Positions 1 through 7,859 of a stretch of 42,536 nucleotides of DNA are shown one piece after another; the first letter of the stretch is position 1; each line of letters begins with the position of its first letter. The position numbers were made by a program, and so were the translations under genes. Below the pieces are notes generated by a model that saw nothing but the letters and a program-made list of their open reading frames with translations, was not told where the DNA came from and did no database searches. Source of the stretch: Calditrichia bacterium (GTDB taxonomy: Bacteria > Calditrichota > Calditrichia > Calditrichales > J004); the NCBI GenBank assembly GCA_026991535.1, contig JALXBH010000247.1, positions 1 through 42,536 of the forward strand, in the 5' to 3' direction.

Positions 1-744
1 TTGTCTGGCAATAAGAAAGCCGGTTTGTCCGCCGCCTAAAATCATTACATTATCGATGGAACGGTTTTTCTTGCCGAAGAGCTGAATCAGTCCCTCGATA
101 TTATCCTTATCCACGGCGATAAAGGCCCGGTCATTGGGCATAAACATGTCATTACCGCCGGGAATCTTGGTCAGCTCATTCCGTTGAATGGCAACCGTGC
201 GGAAACGCAGTTCGGGATTTTGCATCGTCAGTTGCGAAAGGGGAATGCGCAAAATTTCCGAGTCCCGGTCCACCTGAACGCCCAATACGATAATGCGTCC
301 GCCGGCAAACTCAATTAAGTGGCTGGCCGCGCTTTGCTTAAGCAGATGTATGGCCGCGGTAGCCGCTTCGGACTCCGGATGGATCAGCAGATCGATGCCG
401 ATTCTTTTAGCGTTAAGCGGTGATTGCTCGTGGATAAATTCACGGTTTTGAACGCGGGCAATTGTTTTGGGCACATTGTATCCCTTGGCCATCAGGCAGC
501 TTAGCAGGTTAACCTCATCCTGATTGGAAACGGCCACCAGCATGTCGGCTTTTTGAATACCCGCCTTTTCCAGCATACGGTAGCTGGAGCCGCTGCCCTG
601 TAACACCTGAGCGTCCAGCGTTTCCGAGGCTTTTTGAAAGTGTTCATGGTCCTGTTCTATAATAACCAGATCGTGCTTCTCATAGGAGAGCAGTTTGGCC
701 AGGTTATAGCCCACGTTTCCGGCGCCGACAATAATTATATACAC
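1..744 (-). CDS. trkA: TrkA-type K+ uptake regulatory subunit (partial)
   Basis: The 248 codons present encode the N-terminal part of a TrkA/KtrA-like peripheral subunit of a Trk/Ktr potassium transporter. It begins with a Rossmann nucleotide-binding motif (VGAGNVGYNLAK, about residues 5-16). The acidic strand-2 end (VIIEQD) and an RCK-C-like region around residues 140-220 follow. Near the window edge a second Rossmann motif begins (ILGGGQTG), as expected for full-length TrkA with two RCK_N/RCK_C pairs. I chose the GTG at 744 because GGGAG lies six bases upstream and the ATGs just before it are out of frame. The gene runs off the left edge, so a downstream trkH cannot be seen. Family assignment is firm. 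Whether it serves TrkH or KtrB is unknown. Confidence 0.9.
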   Translation of the reverse strand, partial: MYIIIVGAGNVGYNLAKLLSYEKHDLVIIEQDHEHFQKASETLDAQVLQGSGSSYRMLEKAGIQKADMLVAVSNQDEVNLLSCLMAKGYNVPKTIARVQNREFIHEQSPLNAKRIGIDLLIHPESEAATAAIHLLKQSAASHLIEFAGGRIIVLGVQVDRDSEILRIPLSQLTMQNPELRFRTVAIQRNELTKIPGGNDMFMPNDRAFIAVDKDNIEGLIQLFGKKNRSIDNVMILGGGQTGFLIARQ

Positions 745-1062
745 ATCATCTCCCAAGTGGTAAGATGTAAAAAGTAAGGATTAAATATAATGGGTGCAAA
801 GGGAGATTAAAAAAAAGCATATCCTCGCGCGAGGGGGTGCGGAGGATATGCTGTTAGTGCGGATGGTGAATAATCACCGGGTTCAATTTATATATTTACA
901 AGATGCGTGCCATGTTTATACGGCTTATTTTCGGCTTTAAGACAAGGGGAACGTGGCCATTTTGCAACATATTGCGGTTGGGATGTTGCGAAACGGAAAC
1001 ATTGCTCTCTGTCCGTATCTCCGCGTACCAGGGAGGCGCGCTATCTTTTGAGCAAAAAGAAA
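745..1062. other. 318-bp gene-free region with two hairpins
   Basis: No convincing gene is seen here. The region holds the minus-strand terminator at 817-851 and a small hairpin at 865-878 (GGTGA/TCACC). A second long hairpin lies at 961-992, where TTTGCAACAT pairs with ATGTTGCGAA in a 10-bp stem with one G-U pair on the plus strand and a 12-nt loop. A 60-codon plus-strand reading frame crosses it but has no homology that I recognise and no ribosome binding site. The structures suggest a leader RNA or small RNA, but no known riboswitch motif was recognised. Confidence 0.4.
817..851 (-). terminator. Intrinsic terminator hairpin in the trkA upstream region
   Basis: A perfect 10-bp stem (GCATATCCTC at 817-826 with GAGGATATGC at 842-851) closes a 15-nt loop. 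On the minus strand it is followed directly by eight T residues (816-809). It reads in the direction of trkA and lies 65 nt before the trkA start and 212 nt after the preceding minus-strand gene. It could end that gene's transcript or act as an attenuator in a trkA leader. A nested palindrome CCTCGCGCGAGG (823-834) could form a competing shorter hairpin. Confidence 0.75.
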
Positions 1063-1494
1063 TTATTTTAAAGCCTGAAAGATAGGGATAAACGGCAATA
1101 CCTTTTTAAAAAGAAAAGCAACGCCGGACATGGCCATCCCGACGCCCAGACCGGAGAGAGGACCGATAATGAGCACGATGAGCCGGGGGTTGATATTGGG
1201 GGGCAGTTTGGAAAAACTGGCGGCGGCCCGCAGATTGTTGGCCAAATACAGATCGAAGCTGACCGACTGGGTAATGGCATTGATGATGCCCCAAAACAGG
1301 CCGATCAACAGAAGGTGCATAAACGGGTGGGCCGGTTGATTCTTCAGAACCACCAGGATATTAAACAAGGCCAGCAGTATCCAAAGATAGACCTCGATAC
1401 CCTGGGTATAACCCCGCAGGGAAAGCAGGCCCATGACCAGGGCCGGCACAGCCAAAATTAATATAATAGACCAGTTCATAGTGTTTTGTTTCAT
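1063..1494 (-). CDS. Small membrane protein of unknown function
   Basis: The 143-residue product is mostly hydrophobic, with about four predicted membrane segments (roughly residues 7-26, 34-51, 57-78 and 103-130). A conserved-looking glycine-rich stretch (GPLSGLGVGMAMSG) lies in the last one, with short basic ends. I do not recognise the family. Start choice is uncertain: ATG at 1494 and ATG at 1479 both lack a clear Shine-Dalgarno. It is divergent from the DUF1858/metal-exporter operon and upstream of trkA on the same strand, separated by a terminator-like hairpin. The long hydrophobic frame and the absence of a better frame on the other strand support it being real. Confidence 0.7.
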   Translation of the reverse strand: MKQNTMNWSIILILAVPALVMGLLSLRGYTQGIEVYLWILLALFNILVVLKNQPAHPFMHLLLIGLFWGIINAITQSVSFDLYLANNLRAAASFSKLPPNINPRLIVLIIGPLSGLGVGMAMSGVAFLFKKVLPFIPIFQALK

Positions 1495-1557
1495 TAAAAG
1501 CGTAAATTAGAGTGAAAAAGTCGGGATTTCAATAGTTTAAAATGCTTAACTTAATGT

Positions 1558-1579
1558 TTACAGTATTTAAAAGCTGTAA
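1558..1579. promoter_or_regulatory. Imperfect 22-bp palindrome, candidate operator
   Basis: Arms TTACAG and CTGTAA flank a 10-bp centre containing TTTAAA; nine of eleven base pairs are symmetric. It lies 44 bp before the DUF1858 start and between divergent genes, a typical place for a repressor site of the metal-exporter operon. The cognate regulator is not in the window and I cannot assign a family. Confidence 0.35.
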
Positions 1580-1623
1580 CATCGTCATATTTTCTTCATC
1601 CAAGAGTAAAAATGGAGGTAAAT

Positions 1624-1839
1624 ATGATTGACAAAACCATTACCATCGAAGACCTGATAGAAGAAGTACCCGGAGCGGTTACCTATTTAATGGAACAGCA
1701 TATCCGGTGTATCCGTTGTGGCGAGCCTATTTGGGGGACACTGGAAGAGGCGGCCAGGGAAAAAGGGTATGACGATGCTAAAATTCAACAATTTGTGGAT
1801 GACCTAAATAAATTAAAAGCCGGGGAAGCAGTTAAGTAA
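1624..1839 (+). CDS. DUF1858 domain protein
   Basis: The 71-residue protein matches the DUF1858 / ScdA-N-like domain, in which a short helical domain carries a Cys-x-x-Cys motif, seen here as IRCIRCGEPIWGTLEEAA. Proteins of this type are described as hybrid-cluster-protein-associated redox disulfide domains. I start it at ATG 1624 because GGAGG at 1614-1618 sits five bases upstream. The in-frame ATG at 1612 lies within that ribosome binding site region and would have none of its own. Its stop is one base before the start of the downstream membrane exporter, so the two are very likely co-translated. The role is probably thiol or metal handling in partnership with that exporter (inference). Confidence 0.85.
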   Translation: MIDKTITIEDLIEEVPGAVTYLMEQHIRCIRCGEPIWGTLEEAAREKGYDDAKIQQFVDDLNKLKAGEAVK

Positions 1840-1840
1840 C

Positions 1841-2686
1841 GTGATTCCGATTCTTTGGGAAAGTGTGGAGATAACTCTGGAAGTTACGCTGATCATCTTT
1901 TTTTTGATGGTGGCCGTGGACTTTTTGGATGTCTATTTCCGGGGGCATATAAAGAACTATATTGAATCGAGTCGCTTCAGGCAGTATGTGGTGGCTTCCT
2001 TCCTTGGGGCCACACCGGGGTGTACGGGGGCTTATCTTAATGTGACTATGTATATGCACGGATTTATGAGCATGGGGGCCTTAACGGCCGGAATGATTGC
2101 CACCACGGGCGATGAGGCTTTTGTTATGATGGCAGAGACGCCAGTAAAAGCACTGCTTTTGTTTTCTGGGTTGTTTGCGGCCGGTTTATTGCTGGGCGCT
2201 TTGTTCGATAAGCTTCAAACCCGTCTGGGATACCAGGGTTGCCGGAATTGCGAACTCCATGCCATTCATTTACAGGATCATAAAAACGATTGGGAGCACT
2301 ACTTTAAGGTACATATCTGGCGGCATATTCTTTTAAATCATGTTTTGCGCATAGCCGCCTGGACTTTTGCCTCCGTATTTTTAATCAAATTAGGTCTGTT
2401 TTATTTCTCGCTGGGGGCCTTGGTGCATGACCATCCTGCTATGGTCTTTCTCTTTGCCATTCTCGTCGGTCTGCTGCCCATAAGCGGTCCTCATCTCTTG
2501 TTTGTCAGCATGTTTAGCGGGGGACTCATACCGGTTTCGGTTCTGTTGGCCAACTCCATTGTGCAGGACGGGCATGCCATGCTGCCCCTGATGTCCTACA
2601 GCCTTAAGGATGCCGTGATTGTTAAGGGCTATAAGGTGTTTGCGGCCCTTATAATCGGCGGTACGTTATATGGGGCGGGCTTTTAG
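1841..2686 (+). CDS. Putative Mn/heavy-metal exporter (DUF2899/ArsP_2-like)
   Basis: The 281-residue polytopic protein resembles the putative manganese transporter / 10TM heavy-metal exporter family (DUF2899, ArsP_2). The central signature is ATPGCTGAYLNVTMYMHG, followed by GALTAGMIATTGDEAFVMM, and repeated in weaker form near the C-terminus (LLPISGPHLLFV, IVQDGHAMLP). A Cys- and His-containing loop (CRNCELHAIHLQDHKNDWEHY) in the middle could bind metal. It starts with GTG one base after the DUF1858 stop, with GGGGAAG upstream. Membrane location and export of a divalent metal are inferred from family knowledge; substrate is not shown by sequence. It abuts the convergent DCC-family gene with no intergenic space. 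Confidence 0.8.
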   Translation: MIPILWESVEITLEVTLIIFFLMVAVDFLDVYFRGHIKNYIESSRFRQYVVASFLGATPGCTGAYLNVTMYMHGFMSMGALTAGMIATTGDEAFVMMAETPVKALLLFSGLFAAGLLLGALFDKLQTRLGYQGCRNCELHAIHLQDHKNDWEHYFKVHIWRHILLNHVLRIAAWTFASVFLIKLGLFYFSLGALVHDHPAMVFLFAILVGLLPISGPHLLFVSMFSGGLIPVSVLLANSIVQDGHAMLPLMSYSLKDAVIVKGYKVFAALIIGGTLYGAGF

Positions 2687-3115
2687 CTAATCTAAAAAAC
2701 GATGTTGTTCCTCTATGCCGGGCAGGCGGCAGCTTTCTTTTTTACCAAACCAGCGATAGCGATGCCGGGCGATAAAATCATACAACGCGTCTCTGAATTT
2801 CCGTGGCAGGGGTTTAAATAAAGATAAATGATGCCAGGGCCCGCCGCATAGATACGCTATTTTAAGTATGGCTTCGGATTTAATAAAAATCCTTCCCTCA
2901 TGCCATAAAATGATGGTGTCCACATCGTCAATCAGCTCCGCCGCTAATAATCGCGCCGCTGTTTTTCCCCGCAGGGGCGCGTATAGCATCCGCTCTTTTT
3001 TATCCAGCTTCAATAACAAATCAACCGATGAGTTGCAAAGAACGCAATAGCCGTCAAAAAACACAATGGATTTCTGCTCCGGACCGTCTGCTTCTGCCAT
3101 GGTTTTAATACTCAC
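2687..3115 (-). CDS. DCC-family thiol-disulfide oxidoreductase (YuxK-like)
   Basis: This is a 142-residue protein of the DCC1-like family (PF04134), named for its conserved motif. Here the motif reads FFDGYCVLCNSSVD (about residues 19-32), a thioredoxin-like Cys-x-x-Cys. The later signature ALYDFIARHRYRWFGKKESC is also typical. No signal peptide is seen, so it is probably cytoplasmic. The start is either ATG 3115 or ATG 3100; neither is decided by a ribosome binding site. The family's electron partner is not established. It converges on the metal-exporter gene with abutting stop codons and diverges from the lipoprotein gene by 38 bp. Confidence 0.88.
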   Translation of the reverse strand: MSIKTMAEADGPEQKSIVFFDGYCVLCNSSVDLLLKLDKKERMLYAPLRGKTAARLLAAELIDDVDTIILWHEGRIFIKSEAILKIAYLCGGPWHHLSLFKPLPRKFRDALYDFIARHRYRWFGKKESCRLPGIEEQHRFLD

Positions 3116-3153
3116 TTTTAAGATTTATAAAAAAACGGACGATAAGTATTGAT

Positions 3154-3516
3154 ATGAAATATATCATTTTAATATTAAGCCTTTTGTTGCTGGTTCAATG
3201 TACCAAACCAACCGAAGATCCCACAACCGGGAGTATCGAAGGCACCGTGTTTAATTTTAACACAGGTGGTTTTATCGGCGGGGCACATATTGTTACCACC
3301 CCTCCCACCAGCGCCGTACTTTCCGATACGCTGGCCGGGATGTATAAAATTGAGCATGTTGATCCCGGTGTTTATCGTATAACCGCCGTGAAATATGGTT
3401 TTGACACTTCCAGTGTCAGTGTTTCGGTTATAGCCGGAAATATAACCACCGCCGATATCACATTGAAGCCGGATACAAGCTTTACGGATACGCTGCAAGC
3501 GGTCTTTCAGGAATAA
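3154..3516 (+). CDS. Small lipoprotein with carboxypeptidase-regulatory-like domain
   Basis: The 120-residue protein has a type II signal peptide: hydrophobic ILILSLLLL, then the lipobox LVQC with Cys16 as the predicted lipidated residue. The mature part is a single beta-sandwich of the CarboxypepD_reg / DUF4480 type (GSIEGTVFNFNTGGFIGGAHI, then GMYKIEHVDPGVYRITAVKYGF). This fold is common in FCB outer-membrane proteins. A predicted lipid-anchored periplasmic or surface protein with no enzymatic motif. Its 3' end overlaps the convergent nfuA gene by 10 bp. Confidence 0.8.
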   Translation: MKYIILILSLLLLVQCTKPTEDPTTGSIEGTVFNFNTGGFIGGAHIVTTPPTSAVLSDTLAGMYKIEHVDPGVYRITAVKYGFDTSSVSVSVIAGNITTADITLKPDTSFTDTLQAVFQE

Positions 3517-4079
3517 AAAGGCGTTTCACCTGCGTTATGATCGGTAGCGTCTATTACCTCTCCTATTTCCGGGATAGCTTCCTTTAAACCGTTAATCACT
3601 CCGTTTTTTAAGGTGATAAAGGATAAACTGCATCCCTGGCAATTGCCTCCCATCTCTACATATACATCATAACCGCGTATATCGACAATGGAGATAACTC
3701 CGCCATGTTGGGCGATCGCCGGATTAATCCGGGTGTTGACCACGTGCAGCACCTTTTGGGCAAACGTGCCTTCAAACGTATCGTTGTCTCTTTTTTGGGA
3801 TGAAAAAGAAAAGCCCTCTTCTTCATCGTTCTCTTTGTAATCGAGGATGACGTTTTCCAACAGGGGAAACTCTTTTTTGGAGATATAGATGGAAAAGTTA
3901 TCCATTTCCATACAATGATCATCCCTGGATATATCATCGTTAAAGATGGGTTGAATGCCGTATTCGATATGAAAGGGTGAGTCCGAATCGGCGGTAAGCC
4001 GTATGGAGGTGATCCCATCGGTCATTTCGGATAGAATGCTCTCGATTTTTTTTACGGCTGTTTCTGTAAGGGTTAACAT
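3507..4079 (-). CDS. nfuA: NfuA-type Fe-S scaffold/carrier protein
   Basis: At 190 residues the protein has the two-domain layout and length of E. coli NfuA (191 aa). It combines an N-terminal degenerate A-type (HesB-like) domain, about residues 1-90, with a C-terminal NifU domain, about 105-175. The C-terminal domain contains NPAIAQHGGVISIVDI and the cluster-binding Cys-x-x-Cys in GGNCQGCSLS. The N-terminal domain lacks the A-type cysteines, as in NfuA. It would carry [4Fe-4S] clusters to client enzymes, plausibly including the hydrogenase Fe-S subunits nearby (inference). GAGG precedes the ATG at 4079. Confidence 0.9.
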   Translation of the reverse strand: MLTLTETAVKKIESILSEMTDGITSIRLTADSDSPFHIEYGIQPIFNDDISRDDHCMEMDNFSIYISKKEFPLLENVILDYKENDEEEGFSFSSQKRDNDTFEGTFAQKVLHVVNTRINPAIAQHGGVISIVDIRGYDVYVEMGGNCQGCSLSFITLKNGVINGLKEAIPEIGEVIDATDHNAGETPFYS

Positions 4080-4178
4080 GCGGCCTCGTTGTTAGGCGTT
4101 GTGGTTAAACGGATGCGGCCGAACCGCGCTTTAGCAAGGGACTAATTTATATGTGAGGGGCATGAACGGCAAAAAGAA

Positions 4179-6575
4179 TTACACTTCGGAGGCTTTATTT
4201 AAAAAAATACGGATTTTCTCATATAACTCATTGGCATCCACCGGTTTACTCAGGTAATCGTCCATACCGGCTTCAAGGCATTTTTCCTTATCTCCGGCCA
4301 GGGCATTTGCCGTAAGGGCAATAATCGGTGTGTGGCTGCCCATCACTTTTTCATGCTGTCTTATACGACGGGATGCATCAAAACCATTCAGTAAGGGCAT
4401 TTGTACATCCATAAAAATCAGGTCAAACTTCTCCCGTTCAATCGCTTCCAGAGCTCTAATTCCGTCACTGGCCAGGGTTGTTTTAAATCCCTTCTTTTCT
4501 AAAAGACGCTCCAGAATTTGGCTGTTTATGTCGTTATCTTCCACTATGAGAATGTTAGGAACTTTCGTTGAGGTATCCGGAGAAAAAGGAGGAAGCTGTT
4601 TGGAGGAAGGGACTTGTTCCCCGCAGAGTATGGGTTTTAGTCGTGTTGCCTTTGCCGGGATAAAAAGAAACTTATCCAAAGCATGTTTCTGTTTTATCTG
4701 CTTTAGATTGCTTCTGTATACAACTTCCAGCAAAAGAATGACGGTCACCTTTTTAGCCCCTTCCATGTCTGCCAATTCCGAAAGCAGTTTGTCATTCTCC
4801 GGGTCTTCAAGGTGAAACAGGACAAGGGGGGGACGGCTGGATTCGATCATTGTCAGCATTTCATTATAGGTTAAGGCTTGCGACGGTCTCATATCGTATT
4901 GTCTGAGCATTGTGTGTATCGAGTTATATAAAAGCTTCTCTTTTGTTTTTATCACAACCGGCATGTTCGTATAGGAATCGGGCAGGGGCGGGAAAAATGT
5001 TTCATGTTCATTTTTTACAAAGTGCAGGGGGATGGTAAAGCTGAAATTAGAACCTTTACCTTTTTCACTTTCAAGGTCCAGATGTCCGCCCATCAGCCCA
5101 ACCAATTGCTTGCAAATTGCCAGCCCCAGGCCGGTTCCGCCGTATTGTCTGGTGGTTGAACCGTCGGCCTGGGTAAAGTTCTCAAATATTGTTTTCTGTT
5201 TTTCTTGCGGTATGCCGATACCTGTGTCCAGAACACTGAACAAGATACGATGTGTCTGATCTTCGCTGTTTTCGGAATAGAGTTCGGCGGAGATATGCAG
5301 ATAGCCCTTGTGAGTAAACTTTAGGGCGTTGCTTATCAGGTTTAATAAAATCTGCCTTATACGGATGGGATCGCCCTTATAGCTGCAAAATAGCTCCGGC
5401 GCTATGTCCACATATAGCTTTAGACCTTTTTTTTGAACCTGTGGAGCAAAAAGGTCTATGATATCGTAAATCACGTCGGGAAGTTTGAAGTCAATCTTTT
5501 CCAGAACAAGATGGCCGGACTCTATTTTAGAGAAATCAAGAATATCGTTTATCAGGGTCAGTAACGCTTCCGCGCTTTGCGAGATGATATCCACATATTC
5601 CGCCTGTTCCGGTAAAAGCTCGGTTGTTTTCAGGAGATCATTCATGCCGATAATACCATTCATCGGCGTGCGTATTTCATGACTCATATTGGCCAGGAAA
5701 TTGCTTTTGGATTCCGCCGCTTCCTCAGCGACCTTTCGGGCTCTTTCAAGTTCCTTAACCGTATGGCTCAGGCGGTTGGTTTGTTTTTGCAATTCATGGG
5801 TTTTCGCTTTTACCTTTTTTTGCAGGGTCATATTCCATATCAAAACCATCAGCATAAAAAAAACGGCCACAAGTGATATGTTTCTGAACGTTGTATTGGA
5901 TATACCCGAAGAGACGATATCATCCGGTGAGCGGGGGAATATCTGATAACCTCCGTTATAGGGAGGAGTCTGGTCAAACTGGTTAATAATACCCGTTACC
6001 TTAACCGTGCCTCCGGGAGGGTAAGCCTTAAGGTTAAATGATTTTGTATTGCCCCTGGGAATAAAAACATATATGATATTATTGTTTTCCAAATTGAGCA
6101 TAAGGTATTTACCGGCCTGAATGATATCGCTTTTTAAAACGGTCCCTTCTATCTGTACCAATCGTCCTTCATACATTTCTCCCTTTTCATTGGAAAAATT
6201 GAGGAAGAGCGGTTGGATTTTGTAGACATGGGACTCTATTATAGAGTAGGAACGGGCCCTTATATAGGTCATTCCGTTTTCCTGGCGAATAAAGCCTTTT
6301 ACCTCTATAAGGTCGCCCGTGGATACGGGATAGAAAATATCGGGAGCGGTAACCTTTATGCCGGCGGTCCTGTCCTGAATAAAAATTACAAGGGAATCTT
6401 TTGAAAAAACGTTTGATGACGATGTTGCATATCCACGAAGGGTGACAAAGTCATTAAGTTTATCAGGAATATAGTCATGATTGACATCGGCCTTATAATG
6501 GGCGATTGACGGTATCTGTCCGGCGCTAAAGGAAAGCCAGCAAAATAAAAAGGGTAATGCTTTAATAAGATTCAT
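4179..6575 (-). CDS. Hybrid histidine kinase with periplasmic OB-fold sensor and receiver
   Basis: The 798-residue membrane hybrid kinase begins with a signal peptide (residues 1-20). Two tandem beta-rich OB-fold-like domains follow (about 40-115 and 130-215; motifs [33 protein letters not shown]). Next come one membrane helix (about 231-249), a coiled coil, HisKA with NMSHEIRTP (His299) and a HATPase with N box at 412-416 and GGTGLGL at 479-485. A degenerate receiver spans about 538-655, where the phospho-Asp position appears to be His. An intact C-terminal receiver spans about 674-795, with phospho-acceptor Asp723 in FMDVQMP. It has no cognate response regulator beside it. It is divergent from the hydrogenase operon across 209 bp, so a link to hydrogenase control is possible but unproven. 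Confidence 0.9.
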   Translation of the reverse strand: MNLIKALPFLFCWLSFSAGQIPSIAHYKADVNHDYIPDKLNDFVTLRGYATSSSNVFSKDSLVIFIQDRTAGIKVTAPDIFYPVSTGDLIEVKGFIRQENGMTYIRARSYSIIESHVYKIQPLFLNFSNEKGEMYEGRLVQIEGTVLKSDIIQAGKYLMLNLENNNIIYVFIPRGNTKSFNLKAYPPGGTVKVTGIINQFDQTPPYNGGYQIFPRSPDDIVSSGISNTTFRNISLVAVFFMLMVLIWNMTLQKKVKAKTHELQKQTNRLSHTVKELERARKVAEEAAESKSNFLANMSHEIRTPMNGIIGMNDLLKTTELLPEQAEYVDIISQSAEALLTLINDILDFSKIESGHLVLEKIDFKLPDVIYDIIDLFAPQVQKKGLKLYVDIAPELFCSYKGDPIRIRQILLNLISNALKFTHKGYLHISAELYSENSEDQTHRILFSVLDTGIGIPQEKQKTIFENFTQADGSTTRQYGGTGLGLAICKQLVGLMGGHLDLESEKGKGSNFSFTIPLHFVKNEHETFFPPLPDSYTNMPVVIKTKEKLLYNSIHTMLRQYDMRPSQALTYNEMLTMIESSRPPLVLFHLEDPENDKLLSELADMEGAKKVTVILLLEVVYRSNLKQIKQKHALDKFLFIPAKATRLKPILCGEQVPSSKQLPPFSPDTSTKVPNILIVEDNDINSQILERLLEKKGFKTTLASDGIRALEAIEREKFDLIFMDVQMPLLNGFDASRRIRQHEKVMGSHTPIIALTANALAGDKEKCLEAGMDDYLSKPVDANELYEKIRIFLNKASEV

Positions 6576-6669
6576 ACACCAGGCAAATTACGGTTTTTCT
6601 GTTATATTCATTCGTCAAACTATACAAGGAAATGATAAAAAAAATGTATTATTTAAAAGAAAAATATAT

Positions 6670-6697
6670 TTGAGCACTAAAAAAAAGTTGGTATATT
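6670..6697 (+). promoter_or_regulatory. hydB: Candidate promoter of the hydrogenase operon
   Basis: TTGAGC (6670-6675) and TATATT (6692-6697) are separated by 16 bp, and a start site would fall near 6704, about 80 bases before hydB. The match is fair, not perfect, in an AT-rich region where chance matches are common. It gains weight because the Rex-like operator begins at 6702, exactly where a repressor would block it. Confidence 0.5.
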
Positions 6698-6701
6698 TGT
6701 A

Positions 6702-6719
6702 TTGTTAATAAATTCACAA
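6702..6719. promoter_or_regulatory. Rex-like redox operator upstream of hydBGDA
   Basis: The 18-bp site TTGTTAATAAATTCACAA matches the classical Rex (NADH/NAD+-sensing repressor) consensus TTGTGAA-N4-TTCACAA at 13 of 14 specified positions. It lies just downstream of the candidate -10 box and 65 bp before hydB. Rex is known to control fermentation and hydrogenase genes in many bacteria. No rex gene is in the window, so the assignment rests on the operator only. Confidence 0.6.
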
Positions 6720-6784
6720 ATAAGAGGAAATAAAGGTCTTTAATTAGTAATATAGCATGGAATAAAAATAATTGAGGTTGACCT

Positions 6785-7849
6785 ATGAATGCCCTGGAAG
6801 AAAAGTTAAACCGGTTCGTAAAGTACAGGATATCCGAAGAGGACGTAAGACTGCTGATTGATCATTTAAAGCAGAAGGCGCCGGTTTATGCGCCGCACAA
6901 CAGCGGAGAGGCTTCTTTTTCCTATGAACTTGTTGAAAAAAGCACGGATGTTGTTTTACAATATCCCCGAACCATGCAACCGATTAAAAAGTTTTTCCTG
7001 CCGCCCAAAGAGGTTCTTCTTAATTTCAATATAAAGGACAATACCTACTCAAAACCCGAGGTGCCCGAGGAAACCCGTATCTTTTTCGGTATACATTCAT
7101 ATGAAATGGCCTCGCTTAAACGGCTTGACTATAGTTTTACTCAGGGGCATCGCGAATCCAATTATATCAGCCGGCGCAAATATGCCATCTTTGTGGGCAT
7201 AAGCTATGAACCGGATGAGAGTCACTTTTCAAAATCCGTGGGCATTGATGTGGAAGAGACCGAAGGCTTCGACCTTTTCCTATTGAAAAACGACACAGGC
7301 TATTTTTTGCTGGAAATTACGGAGACGGGTAAAAAGCTTCTTGACGGGTATAAAGAAAATTTAGTCCCTGACAGGGAAGAACTGAAACTAGAACCACTGC
7401 GGTTTAAAAGTAAAATAAAGTATCATCATAACCGCCTTCCTTCAGTTTTTGATCATGTCTATAAGTCAAAAGTCTGGGAAAAATACGCTGAGATTTGTGT
7501 TGGTTGCGGTACCTGCAATCTTCTCTGTTCCACCTGTTACTGTTTTGATATCCGTGATGAAGTGGAACTGGACGCCGAGCATGGCAGCCGTACCCGTTAT
7601 TGGGACGGTTGTATGCTGAATACCTTTGCCGAGGTTGCCGGAGGAGAAAACTTCCGCGGTAGTCTGGCACGGCGCACGCGGCATCGCCTATACCGTAAAT
7701 TCAGGTACATCACCGCAAAATCTGAAATGCTGCATTGTGTTGGTTGCGGACGTTGTTCCCATTATTGTCCCGTGGGAATAAGCATGACGGATATCGTCAA
7801 TGACCTGATTGCGGATCATGAGGAAAAACAAAAAAGAGAAAAAATTTAA
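6785..7849 (+). CDS. hydB: Sulfhydrogenase beta subunit, Fe-S protein HydB
   Basis: The 354-residue protein corresponds to the HydB / ShyB (anaerobic sulfite reductase subunit A-like) electron-transfer subunit of group 3b [NiFe] hydrogenases. The C-terminal part carries two cysteine-rich cluster motifs: CVGCGTCNLLCSTCYCFD from Cys238 and CVGCGRCSHYCPVG from Cys318, typical of [4Fe-4S] binding. It would relay electrons between the small subunit HydD and the flavin subunit HydG in the cytoplasm. GAGG lies eight bases before the ATG. It is first in the hydB-hydG-hydD-hydA order known from Pyrococcus furiosus sulfhydrogenase I. Confidence 0.9.
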   Translation: MNALEEKLNRFVKYRISEEDVRLLIDHLKQKAPVYAPHNSGEASFSYELVEKSTDVVLQYPRTMQPIKKFFLPPKEVLLNFNIKDNTYSKPEVPEETRIFFGIHSYEMASLKRLDYSFTQGHRESNYISRRKYAIFVGISYEPDESHFSKSVGIDVEETEGFDLFLLKNDTGYFLLEITETGKKLLDGYKENLVPDREELKLEPLRFKSKIKYHHNRLPSVFDHVYKSKVWEKYAEICVGCGTCNLLCSTCYCFDIRDEVELDAEHGSRTRYWDGCMLNTFAEVAGGENFRGSLARRTRHRLYRKFRYITAKSEMLHCVGCGRCSHYCPVGISMTDIVNDLIADHEEKQKREKI

Positions 7850-7859
7850 CGGGGGAATT

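Noticed and set aside
903-1085. A 60-codon open frame on the plus strand
   Set aside because: No ribosome binding site or recognisable family; it crosses a hairpin and overlaps the end of the opposite-strand membrane-protein gene. Best seen as chance.
7809-7859. Upstream start for hydG within hydB
   Set aside because: It would add a basic tail not found in the family, while ATG 7860 has GGGGG at normal spacing.
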